In this document: in pieces, positions 38,116-48,300 of the stretch
Position numbering within the stretch: position 1 is the stretch's first letter
How the letters are laid out: each line of letters starts with the position of its first letter
Assembly: GCF_902497775.2 (NCBI RefSeq)
Contig: NZ_OZ024668.1
Coordinates: 3,704,326 to 3,768,325 of the forward strand
Direction: 5' to 3'
DNA from: Pseudomonas fluorescens
Lineage (GTDB): Bacteria; Pseudomonadota; Gammaproteobacteria; Pseudomonadales; Pseudomonadaceae
Length of the DNA: 64,000 nucleotides
Notes under the pieces: generated by a model
Seen by the model: only the letters and a program-made list of their open reading frames with translations
Told to the model about the DNA's origin: nothing
Databases searched by the model: none
Translations under genes and position numbers: made by a program

Positions 38116-38153
38116 AAAAAGCCCGGAGACCCCATGAGGGTACTGCCGGGCTT
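38116..38153 (-). terminator. Rho-independent terminator after fliD
   Basis: Minus strand AAGCCCGG and CCGGGCTT form the stem, with an inner ACCC/GGGT pairing, followed by TTTTT. It lies 16 bases after the fliD stop. Confidence 0.8.
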
Positions 38154-38169
38154 CTGGCGAACCGATCGA

Positions 38170-39573
38170 TCAGGAGTTCTTCTGCTGCGCCTCGATCGAG
38201 GCGAACATCGAGGCAATGTTCTTGCGCTGGGCTTCGAGCTTGCCGACCAGGGTATCCATGGCCACGTAGCGCTTGCTCAGCGACTCGGTGAGCGATTTGA
38301 TACGACGATCAAGCGCCAACTGCTGGTCGGAGAGGTCCTTTTGCAGCTTGTCCAGACCGGCCTTGCGCGTATCGAGGATGCCGCCCGTCTGCAGGTACGG
38401 CTCGACAGCCTTGTTCATGTTCGCGAACACGCCATCGGTACCGGTGAACAGCGCCTGCACGTCAGGGCCGAGCTTTTTATCCTTCATCGCCGCGTCGTAC
38501 TTGGTGGAGTTGAACTCCAGGGTACCGTCCTTGGCGGTGTTGATACCCAGCTGGCTGAGGGTGGTCAGACGACCGCTACCGGACGCGGTAGTCAGTTGCT
38601 TGCGCAGGTCGGACAGCAACGAGCGGGTGGTCGGATCGCTGGTCAGCGGCCCGAGCACGGTGTTGCCATCTTTGTCCTTCGACACCGCCGTCAGGGCATT
38701 GGCTGCCTTGACCAGGGTGTTGTAGGCATCGACAAAGGCTTTGACCGAAGTCTTAAGGCCTTCGGTGTTTTCACCAACAGTGACCGTGATAGCCTTTTTG
38801 TCGGGCCCGGCTTCCTGGAGCAATTCCAGGCTCATGCCACTGATCGCACCATCAACGGTATTGGTCTTGCTGGTAACCGGCAGACCATCGATGGTCAGCT
38901 TGGCGTCCTGGGCAATCTTGCCGATAAACCCGGCACCATCACCCGACAATTGCTGAGTGCCGTTGATTTTCAGCTCGGCAATGCCATCGACCGAAATGTC
39001 GGTGCCCGCACCGGTCTTGGTGGAACTGAACACCAGGCGCGAGCCATCCTTGCCGTTGACGATGTTGGCACTGATGCCTTTCTCGGCCAGCGAAGTGTTA
39101 ATCGAGTCGCGCACCGTCTGCAGGGTCGCACCCGGGCCGACCTTCACGGTATGGGTTACACCGTCCTGGGTGATGGTCAGATCGCCTTCAGGGATCGTCG
39201 TGCCGGCACCCCCGGCAAAGTTCTGACTGGCCACTTTGGACGAAGTGGCGAGCTGCTCGACCAGGACCGAGTAAGTACCGGGCACCGCAGTGTTGTTCGA
39301 GGTCGCCTTGACCGCGGTATCACTGCTGGAGGTCGCCGTGTAGGCATTGAACGACGGCGCTTTCGGATCATTGAGCTTTTTCATCGCTTCCTGATACACA
39401 GAAAGCGCACTCTTGAGCGACGCTACACCGGAAAGCATGGCCGTGTTGTTGGCGGTCTGGCGCTTGATCTGATTCGCCTTGGGATCAGTATCTGCCTTGA
39501 CGAGCACATCAACGATCTTGTTGATGTCTACGCCGGAACCCAGCCCCAGACTCGGTAAAATTGTACTCGCCAT
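38170..39573 (-). CDS. fliD: FliD, filament cap protein
   Basis: 467 residues with N-terminal FliD_N (GLGSGVDINKIVDVLVKADT), middle domain with the repeated ELKINGTQQL / DGLPVTSKTNTVDGAISGM, and C-terminal coiled coil (KLQKDLSDQQLALDRRIKSL). The cap pentamer folds flagellin at the tip and can mediate adhesion. It is 71 bases from flaG. Two weak GG-N10-GC arrangements occur between them but neither is a good sigma-54 site. Confidence 0.96.
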   Translation of the reverse strand: MASTILPSLGLGSGVDINKIVDVLVKADTDPKANQIKRQTANNTAMLSGVASLKSALSVYQEAMKKLNDPKAPSFNAYTATSSSDTAVKATSNNTAVPGTYSVLVEQLATSSKVASQNFAGGAGTTIPEGDLTITQDGVTHTVKVGPGATLQTVRDSINTSLAEKGISANIVNGKDGSRLVFSSTKTGAGTDISVDGIAELKINGTQQLSGDGAGFIGKIAQDAKLTIDGLPVTSKTNTVDGAISGMSLELLQEAGPDKKAITVTVGENTEGLKTSVKAFVDAYNTLVKAANALTAVSKDKDGNTVLGPLTSDPTTRSLLSDLRKQLTTASGSGRLTTLSQLGINTAKDGTLEFNSTKYDAAMKDKKLGPDVQALFTGTDGVFANMNKAVEPYLQTGGILDTRKAGLDKLQKDLSDQQLALDRRIKSLTESLSKRYVAMDTLVGKLEAQRKNIASMFASIEAQQKNS

Positions 39574-39644
39574 TGCTACTCCCTCATGGTTACGCGCCGC
39601 CCTAGCCTTGCCAGACTAGCGAACTTGCGGTTCAGCTGCCAGTT

Positions 39645-40010
39645 TCAGGCCTTGGCATTGAACAGCAGGCTGTTTACATCGCTGAGACTGTGAGCGATCT
39701 TCAACGCCTCTTCCGAAGGAAGTTGGCGGATCAGCTCTCCGGTCTCACTGGCGATGACTTTTACTACAATTCGGCCGGATTCTTCATCCGTGGAAAATTC
39801 AAGGTTACGTCGCGATGACGCAAGGAACTTCTCGATGTCCTTGACCGCGCTCTTGACCTTCTCAGCTTCGGACAGGCCCTTGTCGGCGGCATCCCTGGCT
39901 GGCGTGATGGCTTCAACAGCCGCAACGGGCTTGGCCGCTGGGCGTTCGGTGGTCGGTTCGACCGGCTTCACCGTCGGGTACGACAGGTTCAGCTTGACGC
40001 TCATATCCAT
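39645..40010 (-). CDS. flaG: FlaG family protein (filament-length related)
   Basis: 121 residues from the ATG giving MDMSVKLNLSY, with GAGGTG five bases upstream. Variable Pro/Ala-rich first half, conserved second half DIEKFLASSRRNLEFSTDEE, RIVVKVIASETGELIRQLP. FlaG (FleL) limits filament length in Pseudomonas. It follows fliC and a leaky terminator. Confidence 0.93.
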   Translation of the reverse strand: MDMSVKLNLSYPTVKPVEPTTERPAAKPVAAVEAITPARDAADKGLSEAEKVKSAVKDIEKFLASSRRNLEFSTDEESGRIVVKVIASETGELIRQLPSEEALKIAHSLSDVNSLLFNAKA

Positions 40011-40028
40011 GTCACCACCTCTCAATGC

Positions 40029-40065
40029 AAAAGGCGGAGGAGCACCATAGATGCACTCCCCCGCC
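40029..40065 (-). terminator. Terminator (possibly leaky) after fliC
   Basis: Minus strand GGCGGGGGAG pairs with CTCCTCCGCC (one G-T pair) around a 13-base loop; only four T follow. The short T-run suggests partial termination, giving much fliC mRNA and some read-through into flaG. Confidence 0.7.
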
Positions 40066-40081
40066 GTAAACCACTAGGCGA

Positions 40082-40930
40082 TTAGCCCAGCAGCTTCAGT
40101 ACCGCCGACGGCAGTTGGTTGGCCTGGGCCAGAACCGAAGTCGAAGCTTGTTGCAGAGTTTGCTGCTTGGTCATCTGAGCGGTTTCAGCGGCGAAGTCGG
40201 TATCTTGTACGCGACCACGAGCAGCTTCGGCGTTCTCGTTGATGTTTTGCAGGTTGTTGATGGTGCTGGTCATACGGTTTTGTACAGCACCCAGCGCAGC
40301 GCGGGAGTCACCGATGGTGGCAACAGCCTTGTCGATTGCAACCATGGCAGCCGAGAAGTTGGTTTCAGCAGTGGCGCTGTCGCTACCGGCGATGGTGATG
40401 GCGCTGGTGATACCCAGGTCGCTGGCCAGGAACTTGCCGGTCAGGTCGATCTTGATCTGGTTTTCGCCGCCAGTGTTGGAACCAACCTGGAAGGTCATGA
40501 CGCTAGCCGAACCGTCCAGCAGGTTCTTGCCGTTCAGCTGGGTGGACTGAGCGATACGGGTCAGTTCCGCCGCCATTTCCTTGAACTCTTTGTCCAGGGA
40601 AGTACGGTTGACCGAGTCGTTCGAGTCGTTTCGCGATTGCAGAGCCAGTTCACGCATACGCTGCAGAATGTTGGTCTGCTCTTGCATCGCGCCTTCAGCG
40701 GTCTGGGCGATCGAAACACCGTCGTTGGCGTTTTTGATTGCCATGGTCTGACCGCGGATTTGCGAGGTCATACGGGTAGCGATCTGCAGGCCAGCGGCGT
40801 CGTCTTTGGCGCTGTTGATTTTCAGGCCGGAGGACAGACGGCTCATCGAGGTGCTCAGAGCGTCGGAAGCGCGGTTCAGGTTCTTCTGAACGCCCAGGGA
40901 GGTAGTGTTGGTGTTAACGGTTAATGCCAT
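40082..40930 (-). CDS. fliC: FliC, flagellin (short form)
   Basis: 282 residues, with conserved D0/D1 ends (ALTVNTNTTSLGVQKNLNRA; TLQQASTSVLAQANQLPSAV) and a very small central region (about 150-200), so the outer D2/D3 domains are nearly absent. The central part holds several Ser/Thr, possible O-glycosylation targets of the adjacent transferases. GAGGA precedes the ATG by seven bases. Transcribed from its own FliA promoter with a leader of about 70 bases. Confidence 0.98.
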   Translation of the reverse strand: MALTVNTNTTSLGVQKNLNRASDALSTSMSRLSSGLKINSAKDDAAGLQIATRMTSQIRGQTMAIKNANDGVSIAQTAEGAMQEQTNILQRMRELALQSRNDSNDSVNRTSLDKEFKEMAAELTRIAQSTQLNGKNLLDGSASVMTFQVGSNTGGENQIKIDLTGKFLASDLGITSAITIAGSDSATAETNFSAAMVAIDKAVATIGDSRAALGAVQNRMTSTINNLQNINENAEAARGRVQDTDFAAETAQMTKQQTLQQASTSVLAQANQLPSAVLKLLG

Positions 40931-41010
40931 GACGAATTCCTCGTGTTTGGGATACTGCGGCTTCCGGCCCTGGCATCCGCCGGGTGTGGCCTAGAGAACC
41001 TTCGTAATAG

Positions 41011-41037
41011 TTATCGTCGTCTGGCGCGGTTGCTTTA
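41011..41037 (-). promoter_or_regulatory. Sigma-28 promoter of fliC
   Basis: Minus strand TAAA-N15-GACGATAA: -35 and spacing exact, one mismatch in the -10. Predicted start near 41003. It lies in the 256-base region between fliC and the KAS III-like gene; an 87-residue open frame across it is not credible. Confidence 0.8.
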
Positions 41038-41130
41038 GGGCTTTTTGCAAATTTTTTAATGGCACCCTGCCACCCCAATGAAATCAAGGGTTTGACGCCA
41101 GAAAAACACCCCCTAATTAATGCCACAGAT

Positions 41131-41167
41131 AAAAAAAGCGCCACCGGTGCAACCGGCAGCGCTTTAT
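41131..41167 (-). terminator. Rho-independent terminator after the KAS III-like gene
   Basis: Minus strand AAAGCGCTGCCGGT pairs with ACCGGTGGCGCTTT around a TGC loop, with wobble pairs in the middle, followed by seven T (TTTTTTTAT). It isolates the glycosylation block from the fliC promoter. Confidence 0.85.
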
Positions 41168-41186
41168 TTACAGGCAAAGACTGAAA

Positions 41187-42116
41187 TCAGTCCTTACGCT
41201 CAATGATCGCCGAGCCCCACGACAAGCCAACGCCAAAACCGCTCAGGGCCACGCGCTTGTGCTGCGAGCCCAGCACGTGCTTCTCCAGCAGCAGCGGGAT
41301 ACTCGACGACACGGTGTTACCGGTCTCGACCATATCCTTGACGAACTTGTCCGGGTCGTCTTCGAAACGACGGGCGACGGCATCGACAATTGCCGCACTG
41401 CCCTGGTGAATGCAGAACAGGTCGATATCCGCCGGTGCCAACTGGCTTTCGCCCAACAGTTCATGCAAATGCGCAGGCACTTTGAGCAAGGCAAAGTTGA
41501 ACACCTGGCGACCGTTCATGAAGAACACGCCGTCACTGACCTTCAGGTGCGCAGCGCCGCCACCATCGGTACCGAACTTGGCCTTGCCCAATTGCCATTG
41601 GGCGCCCTCGCCCATCCAGGTCACGGTCGCGGCATCACCAAAGAGCATGGTGGTATTGCGATCTTGCGGATCGACGATCTTCGAATACGGGTCAGCGGTA
41701 ATCAGCAGACCGTTTTTCAGCCCCGCCGCCTCCATGAAGCCTTTCATTGCGTACAGGCCATAGACATAGCCCGAGCAGCCCAGGGAAATATCGAAGGCCG
41801 CCACGTGCGTTGGCAGCCCGAGCTTGTCCTGGACGATGGCGGCGGTGTGTGGCAAACCTTCTTCGTCGCCATTCTGGGTAACGACGATCAGCGCATCGAT
41901 GGATTCAGGCATCAGGCTCGGATTGGCAGCGAACAGGGCCTTGACCGCCTCCACACACAGGTCGGAGGTTTCCTGGCCTGCGTCCTTGCGCGGCAAGAAG
42001 GTCGAACCGATCTTGCCGAGAATGAACTCTTGATCCTTGGCGAACTTCGCACCCTGGGCGTAGTTGTCCACACCCTCGACTGGTACGTAACTCGCAATGC
42101 TTTTGATGCCAATCAT
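41187..42116 (-). CDS. 3-oxoacyl-ACP synthase III-like protein (KAS III / FabH family) in the flagellar locus
   Basis: 309 residues from the ATG giving MIGIKSIASYVPVEG. The thiolase-fold catalytic triad is present: C114 (SLGCSGYVYG), H237 (CIHQGS) and N267 (ETGNTVSSSIP). FabH proper starts fatty acid synthesis; copies in Pseudomonas flagellar loci are separate from housekeeping fabH and are thought to make an acyl or polyketide-like group for the flagellin glycan. That substrate is inference. It is followed by a strong terminator and lies downstream of two glycosyltransferase genes. Confidence 0.88.
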   Translation of the reverse strand: MIGIKSIASYVPVEGVDNYAQGAKFAKDQEFILGKIGSTFLPRKDAGQETSDLCVEAVKALFAANPSLMPESIDALIVVTQNGDEEGLPHTAAIVQDKLGLPTHVAAFDISLGCSGYVYGLYAMKGFMEAAGLKNGLLITADPYSKIVDPQDRNTTMLFGDAATVTWMGEGAQWQLGKAKFGTDGGGAAHLKVSDGVFFMNGRQVFNFALLKVPAHLHELLGESQLAPADIDLFCIHQGSAAIVDAVARRFEDDPDKFVKDMVETGNTVSSSIPLLLEKHVLGSQHKRVALSGFGVGLSWGSAIIERKD

Positions 42117-42426
42117 TGTGGCTTCCCGATAGATATGCGGATTTTCACGGGCACTGGAACCTGGTAACCAAGGGCTTGCGAGCCTGCGCACACCCCGCCC
42201 GCCAGTACCGCCCGACGACTCAATAGATTAAAGATGCCCGTTTCGACTGCCAAGTCACTGTTGCACAATCATTACTCAACACAAAACGACGACCAGTCCC
42301 GAAACGGAGGGCAAACAGACGGAGATTTGAGCGGCTGCGCGGAAAACCCGGGGCAACTGCGCCGTTGTCAATCGACCATTGTGCGGGGCGTTGCACCCCG
42401 ACTGGCCGATGCTGCGAGCAGGATCG
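42117..42426. other. Intergenic region between glycosyltransferase and KAS III-like gene
   Basis: About 310 bases with no gene. It contains a hairpin CGGGG-CGTTGCA-CCCCG (about 42383-42399) and, nearer to the KAS III gene, AT-richer sequence with the weak promoter listed separately. Short open frames read through it on both strands but have no ribosome sites or recognisable products. Confidence 0.6.
42225..42253 (-). promoter_or_regulatory. Possible sigma-70 promoter of the KAS III-like gene
   Basis: Minus strand TTGGCA (5/6 to the -35) is followed by TTTAAT at 15 or TAATCT at 17 bases. It stands about 110 bases before the start codon, behind a strong terminator, so some promoter here is required. 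Assignment is tentative. Confidence 0.35.
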
Positions 42427-42456
42427 AAAAAGCCGGGCCCATGGCCCGGCTTTTGT
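42427..42456. terminator. Strong bidirectional terminator after the glycosyltransferase genes
   Basis: AAGCCGGGCCCATGGCCCGGCTT is a perfect palindrome, flanked by A5 on one side and T4 on the other, so it can end transcription on both strands. It lies ten bases after the stop of the 938-residue transferase. Confidence 0.88.
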
Positions 42457-42465
42457 ACACTGCGG

Positions 42466-45282
42466 TCAGGCCAGTTCGGCCAGCCACTCCAATTCAGCCG
42501 ACATGCCAGCGGCGGGCAGGCGAGAGATATCCACAGCGTTGTGCAGATCAAGCTCCACCCGGGTGCTGAACGCGGCCGGCCAACGAGCGTTCAATGCCTG
42601 GGCGTCCAGAGTCGGAACACCGGCGTTGAGCATTTGCGCTTGCGGTGTCCACAGTACCAACTGACCCGCCTGGCCAACCTTCAGGCACAGATCGACATCG
42701 GCCCCTTCAATTGCATCCAGGCCAGCACACTGCTCCAGCAACGCCTTGGCGATCATCAGGCAATCAGCGGATACCGCTTGGCAACTGCGCACCGCCGCCA
42801 GACCCAATACTGCCAACGGTGCCTGACGCGCTACCCCCTGCCAGGCGCCACGCACCTGCTGGCTGACCAGCAACTCGTAGCCGCCGTGAGTGATCAAGCC
42901 ATTGTCATCATGCATCTGGCAACCGACCACACCCACTTCAGGGCGCTGCGCCTGGTTGAGCAAGGCTTCGATCCAGGCCGGCGTCACCACCTGACAGCGG
43001 CTGGACATCAGCACCAGGTAGTCGCCCTGGGCTTGCTTGGCCGCCATCTTGACCCTCTCGGCCCGGGTGCCGGCAAATTCGCTGGCCATCAGTTTCACCC
43101 GACCACCCAGCCCCTGAAGACTGCCAAGGCTGGCCGCTGTCGCTTCAGCGCTGGCCGCGTCGGCCATCACGATCACTTCATAACGGGCATAGCGGGTGCG
43201 CTGGACGATGCTCGCCAGGCAGCGCTTGAGCTGTTCAAGATCAGAGTCGATCGACAGCAAAATACTGACCTGAGGCGTGGTTGGGTGACGGAAGTCGATC
43301 TGCAAGGTGCCATCTCGCCCCTCACTGACCTGACCTCGGTAACCGATCACGTTCAAATGACGCTTGAGCGTTGCCAGGGCATCGATGCGCATTGCCTCGG
43401 TCGCCTGTTGACCAATGACCAGGTACTCGTCCAGATGGGCCAGGCCGGCGATGCCATTGTGCTCAACCAGACGCAGCAACAGATCGAATTCCAGGGCCGC
43501 CGGGCAGGCCTCGCTGAACCCGCCCAACTCGACGACGCTTTCGCGACGCACCAGCCAATGGCGAGACATCAAGTCCGGACGCGCGCGCAACAGGTCCAGG
43601 TTAGCCCCCGGACGCACCACACTGAGCAAACGCCCCTGGTCATCACGCTGGACTTCGTTGGCGCAGATGGCCTGACAGCCTTGCGCGGTGGACAACTCCA
43701 CCTGCAGACGCAGCAGCCCGCCGGGCGTCAGCACGTCACCCGCCTGCAGCTGCAGCAGCCATTCACTGGACAGCTGCCCCACCACCTGATTGAGGTGGGC
43801 GACCAGGTTGCTCGCCGTGACGCGGATGAAATGCAGCGTATCCTTCGCGGTGGTAATGGCTGGCAACGCACCTGCCTTGAACACCACGATCTTGAAATTG
43901 CGTAAGCCGCTGGCCAGCAAGCTGTCGAAGGTAGCTTGCAGGGCGGTGTCGTTGTCGTCCAGATCCACGACCAGGAAGGCAATCTGTGGCGACTGGATCG
44001 CGCCCAGGTGGGCCTGAATACGCTGACGAGCGTTGCTGTCCGGCGTTGCCGCAGCAATGGCCGCGAGCACTTGGCCCGAAGGCGATGCCGCCAACCGTGC
44101 TTGCAGATCTGTCGCAGGCAACTGATCGAGTTGCTCCGCCCAACGGTGCAGATGAGGCTTGAAGTCTTGCTCTTCGTCACCCCCCAACGCGCCGAGCAGG
44201 TTATGGCAGACAGCAGGATTGAATGCACCCAGTTCAAAGGCTTGCCAGTAACGCGCCTTGAGACTTTCGGCGCTGTCATTCGGATGCCGGACCATCAATG
44301 CCTGCTGCTGAACCCAGATACCCTCCAGCGACTCGCCGTGGACCTTGCCGGCTGGCCAGGCGTGCAGGAGGAACTCGAGGCTTTGCAGTTGCTCGAACAA
44401 CGGCGCGCTGTAGTACGGCATCGCAACATACTGCACAGGCTCGAATACACACAACGGCGCATCCTTCACACCGGCCCAGCGGGAAATGAACAGCCGCGGC
44501 CACTCACGCCCTGCGCTGGTATTGCCGACCAACGCCGTCAGGGCTTCAAAACCCTTGGCGTCGGCACACACCGCGCCCTGTTCGGCATCCCATTGGCGAA
44601 TCTGGCGAACCGCCAGGGCCTGTTGCTCGTCGCGTACCAGTTGCGAAAGGTCGCAGGGGCGATACTCAGCGACAAGGGTGGTTCGCTCAACGACCCTGGC
44701 CGCACCTTGGGCCAGCAAGCCAAAGGACAGTGCCACGCACCAAGCATCGAACCTGAGGTTTGTCGGCGCACTGCGCACTACTGCCTTCAAGGCCTCGACC
44801 CTGACTACCGAGCGCCATGCCTGCACGCCTTGTTCGGCGTACAAGGCAATGCGCTCGTAAGCATTGTCGGCTGCGCCGTCCGGCTTAATCGCGCCACCCT
44901 GCTTGTGGTAGGCCACCTCACTGCTGCCCGGGCGATAACCCAGGGCATAACCGTGGGCCATCTGGTACTGCGCAGCGCTATCCAGAGCCTGCACCAGCAG
45001 CGCAGTGGTATCGGCGAGAAGAAAGTCGCTGTCCGGCGTCAACACCACCAACGGCGTGCTGATCTGCTCCAGAACCTCAAGCAGTTGCGACTGCCAGCTC
45101 TGGGCCGTGGCGCCCTGCACCGCAACCTCGAACAGAGCGTGACGCGGGAAGTTCTCGCGGTAGTAAAAGCCGGCTCGCTCCCGGTAAACGGCATCGTCCT
45201 GCCCCAGCAGGACAATACTGAGGTCTTCCGCACCTGCGGCCGAATCGATCTGTTTTTCGCCCATAGCGCACCCAATACTCAT
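42466..45282 (-). CDS. Large multidomain GT2-family glycosyltransferase (putative flagellin glycosylation)
   Basis: About 938 residues from ATG 45282 (ATG 45264 also possible; neither has a strong ribosome site, and the frame stays open to 45351, overlapping the upstream gene). Domains: N-terminal glycosyltransferase-like region with VVLTPDSDFLLADTTALLVQ; a central GT-A-like part (LVVDLDDNDTALQATFDSLL, WLLQLQAGDVLTPGGLLRLQ); and a C-terminal GT2 module (QVSILLSIDSDLEQLKRCLA, SSRCQVVTPAWIEALLNQAQ, SADCLMIAKALLEQC). Some modules lack a clear DXD, so may be non-catalytic. Position beside fliC/flgL suggests flagellin as acceptor. Confidence 0.8.
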   Translation of the reverse strand: MSIGCAMGEKQIDSAAGAEDLSIVLLGQDDAVYRERAGFYYRENFPRHALFEVAVQGATAQSWQSQLLEVLEQISTPLVVLTPDSDFLLADTTALLVQALDSAAQYQMAHGYALGYRPGSSEVAYHKQGGAIKPDGAADNAYERIALYAEQGVQAWRSVVRVEALKAVVRSAPTNLRFDAWCVALSFGLLAQGAARVVERTTLVAEYRPCDLSQLVRDEQQALAVRQIRQWDAEQGAVCADAKGFEALTALVGNTSAGREWPRLFISRWAGVKDAPLCVFEPVQYVAMPYYSAPLFEQLQSLEFLLHAWPAGKVHGESLEGIWVQQQALMVRHPNDSAESLKARYWQAFELGAFNPAVCHNLLGALGGDEEQDFKPHLHRWAEQLDQLPATDLQARLAASPSGQVLAAIAAATPDSNARQRIQAHLGAIQSPQIAFLVVDLDDNDTALQATFDSLLASGLRNFKIVVFKAGALPAITTAKDTLHFIRVTASNLVAHLNQVVGQLSSEWLLQLQAGDVLTPGGLLRLQVELSTAQGCQAICANEVQRDDQGRLLSVVRPGANLDLLRARPDLMSRHWLVRRESVVELGGFSEACPAALEFDLLLRLVEHNGIAGLAHLDEYLVIGQQATEAMRIDALATLKRHLNVIGYRGQVSEGRDGTLQIDFRHPTTPQVSILLSIDSDLEQLKRCLASIVQRTRYARYEVIVMADAASAEATAASLGSLQGLGGRVKLMASEFAGTRAERVKMAAKQAQGDYLVLMSSRCQVVTPAWIEALLNQAQRPEVGVVGCQMHDDNGLITHGGYELLVSQQVRGAWQGVARQAPLAVLGLAAVRSCQAVSADCLMIAKALLEQCAGLDAIEGADVDLCLKVGQAGQLVLWTPQAQMLNAGVPTLDAQALNARWPAAFSTRVELDLHNAVDISRLPAAGMSAELEWLAELA

Positions 45283-45323
45283 GTTGTTCTGATTCGCGCC
45301 GGCACCATTGCCGGCCGCGCTCG

Positions 45324-48300
45324 TCAATCGGCCAACCAGGCGTTGGCCCAATGCTGCAGATTGTCCTGGGTCAGTACGTAGTCACGCAGCACCACTTCGC
45401 GCAACTCATCCCCCATGCGATAGCTGGCCTGGGGATCAGCCAGATGCATGCGAATCGCCTCCAGCCACGCCTGCGGCGAGTTGCCGATCACCCGGGTGCA
45501 CGGCAGATAGCCCTCGTACGCCTTGGTGTCGGCGCACACCACTGGAAACCCGCAGGCGCCATACTCGAGCAAGCGCAGGTTGCTCTTGCAATCGTTGAAC
45601 AGGTTCGACTCCAGTGGCGCCACCGCCAGGTCCAGGTTGAGGCTGGCCAGCTTTTGCGGGTAATACGCCAGGGCAATGCCGCTGTGAAACTCCTTGATGT
45701 ACGGACGCAGCAGGTCCGGGCACATACCGAAGAACACCCAGTCGACCTGGTCGGCGAGTTCCTTGACCACATCGACGATCAACTCCAGGTCACCTCGGTG
45801 GCTGGTGCCGCCGGCCCAACCCACCCGCGGCTTGATCGAGGTCTGCCGGCGGCTTTTCAGCCCGGTCCACAGGTGCGATGCGAGCATGTTCGGTACCACG
45901 CGAATATCGTGGTGCATGCTCGACAAGGCCTCGGCCAACGGCGCAGTCGACACCACCACCCGGTCGCACATGGCAATGCCGCGGCTGACCATTTCGCGCA
46001 TGTTGTCCGGCATATTGCGGCTATGCGCGTTCTTCTTTGGAACATCGATGATGTAATCATCAAGCTCGTAGATTCGCCGCGCATTGGAGTAGCGCTTAAT
46101 GCGATCAAAGTCCTTAAGCGACTGCGGCATGTAGCGGCACTGCAGGATGATCACATCGGGCTCGTGGCGCCCCAACACAATCGTGCTCGGGGTTCCATAG
46201 TCCATCTGCCCTTGGATCCAGCCTGCATTCTCCAGTTCGGTGAACGGCTGTGCGACGCGGTAATGGCCGACGGCAGTGTTGTTGACCGGCAGCGCCATCA
46301 CATACGGCAAGATGCGGCTAGTGAACGGATCCCAGCCCGCGCGCAATCCGGGTTCAAGGTTGTAGCTGGACATTTTCAGGCTGAGATTGCGGTTGTAGGC
46401 AGCGTCATCGACGACCTTCGGCAACCAGCGATCATAGAAAGTGTTCTGATCACCCCCCTCGCCCGAGGCCTTGGTCGATTCACGAACGGGCAGCCGGGCC
46501 ACCAGCGCATAGGGGGTCCAGACCACCAGGTAGCCATGGTTGCGCACGCGCAGGCAAAAGTCGGCATCGAACAGTTCTGCCTCGAACGCCTGGGCATCCA
46601 GGCCGCCCAGGTCGACGAAGATGTCCCGGCGTACCAGCAGGCAGTCGGCGCTCACCGCGCTCAGGTTCTGCACGGCAATCAGCCGATTCATGTAACCACT
46701 GGCGGCTGCAGGCTGACCCATGAATGGCGTACCCACCGCTCCATGCAGGCCGAGCACCAGCCCCGCATTCACCACAAAGCCTGTGGAACTGACCTGCTTG
46801 GGCCCCACTACCCCGACTTCAGGGCGCTGCGCCTGCGCAAGCATTTCGCTCAGCCAGAGCTTGTCGAAGAACACACTGCCGACATCGGTCAGCAACAGGT
46901 ACGCACCGCGTGCGTACTCACTGGCCTGATTGAACAACTGCGGGCCAGCTTGACCGGCCACCTGGACGATGCGCAGTTGATCGCTGCCAAGCCCGCGCAT
47001 TGCCTCGATCCAGTCGCACACGTGCGCAGGCTCATCGCCTGTCACCGCCAACAACAGCTCATAGTGGGGGTAGGCGGTATGCTCGAATATCGATTCGACG
47101 CAGCGTATCAGTAGGTTCAACTCTTGCCCGGCAGCGATCAGGATCGATACCAATGGGGTTTCATTGTGCAAATACTGCACGCGGCTGAGCATCGATTCAT
47201 CGGCGCTGACCACATCAGCAACCACGCCCAGGCGTTGCAGGTGAGCCTTCAGCACCGAGGAGGCCTGGGCGACGCAGGCAGGATCGGACTGCCATTGGGC
47301 ATAGCCTTCGCGGCACTGCACCAGCAACTCGGCCACATGCCCGACAGCCTGCAAACCATGGGTTTCAACCAGACGCCAGAGCATGTCCTGGGGCGCCAGC
47401 ACGTCGAACTCGGGAGCAAACCCACCCTGTTCGAGCAACCGGCTTCGCTCGAAAGCAAGCATGCGCCCGACATAGGGAAAGGTGCGCATCAGGTCGAGGT
47501 TGAAGTCCGGTTTGAAAATAGGCTGACTGGCCTGCAAGCCGTCGTCGCTGCCCTCATCGGTGTAAAGGCAATAGCGGCCTGCCTGCAGCGCCATGCGCTC
47601 AGCCATGATTACCAGCGCATGAGGGTGCAGGTTATCACCGGCCTGCAACAAGAAGACCCAGTCGATGCCACTGGCCTGGGTGAGGCGCTGATTGAGCTGC
47701 TCGAAGCCGTTGCCACGCAAGGCAATATGCTCCACCCCGTCTTGCCGTGGTCCGACACCAAACACCCAGACCTGGCTGGCGGCATAGGACTGCTGCTCGA
47801 CGCTGGCCAGGGTTGCTTTCAGCGCCTGGGGATCATTCTCGGCATCAAACACCACTACCGCGATACGCGGCTGCACAGGCCATTGCTCGACACGCTTGGG
47901 CAGCAAGCGTATTTGCGCAGGCGACAGCGTGCGGCACCCCAGCCACTCGTCATAGAGCTCGTTAAAGCTCATGCTGCGAGTGCCTACCTGCTGCTGGAAA
48001 CCGGCAATCTGGCCAGCATAGAAGCGCGTCAGCTCGAACTCTTCCCAGGCCACCTGCTCATCAGCCCGGAAATCCTCGATCGGCAGATAGCGCAGCCAGC
48101 CGGACGCTGGCGCCGGCTCGCCAGAGCGCGAGGTCAACATCTGCGTCAGCCACTCGGTTTCCGTCTTGAATGCCAGGGTCATGCTTGCATGGTTGCTCAA
48201 GCGCCCCGGATGCATACGCTCCAGACTGAGCATCGAGATCAGGTAACCCAGGTGCCCGCGACTGAGCAGGCAAATGTACAGGGCGAAATCCACCCGCGCG

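Noticed and set aside
38920..38927. GCCGATAA on the plus strand within fliD.
   Set aside because: It is antisense to fliD and has no TAAA at 15 bases upstream.
40914..41177. 87-codon open frame upstream of fliC.
   Set aside because: It spans the FliA promoter and leader of fliC and starts inside the terminator of the previous gene; the product has no family features.
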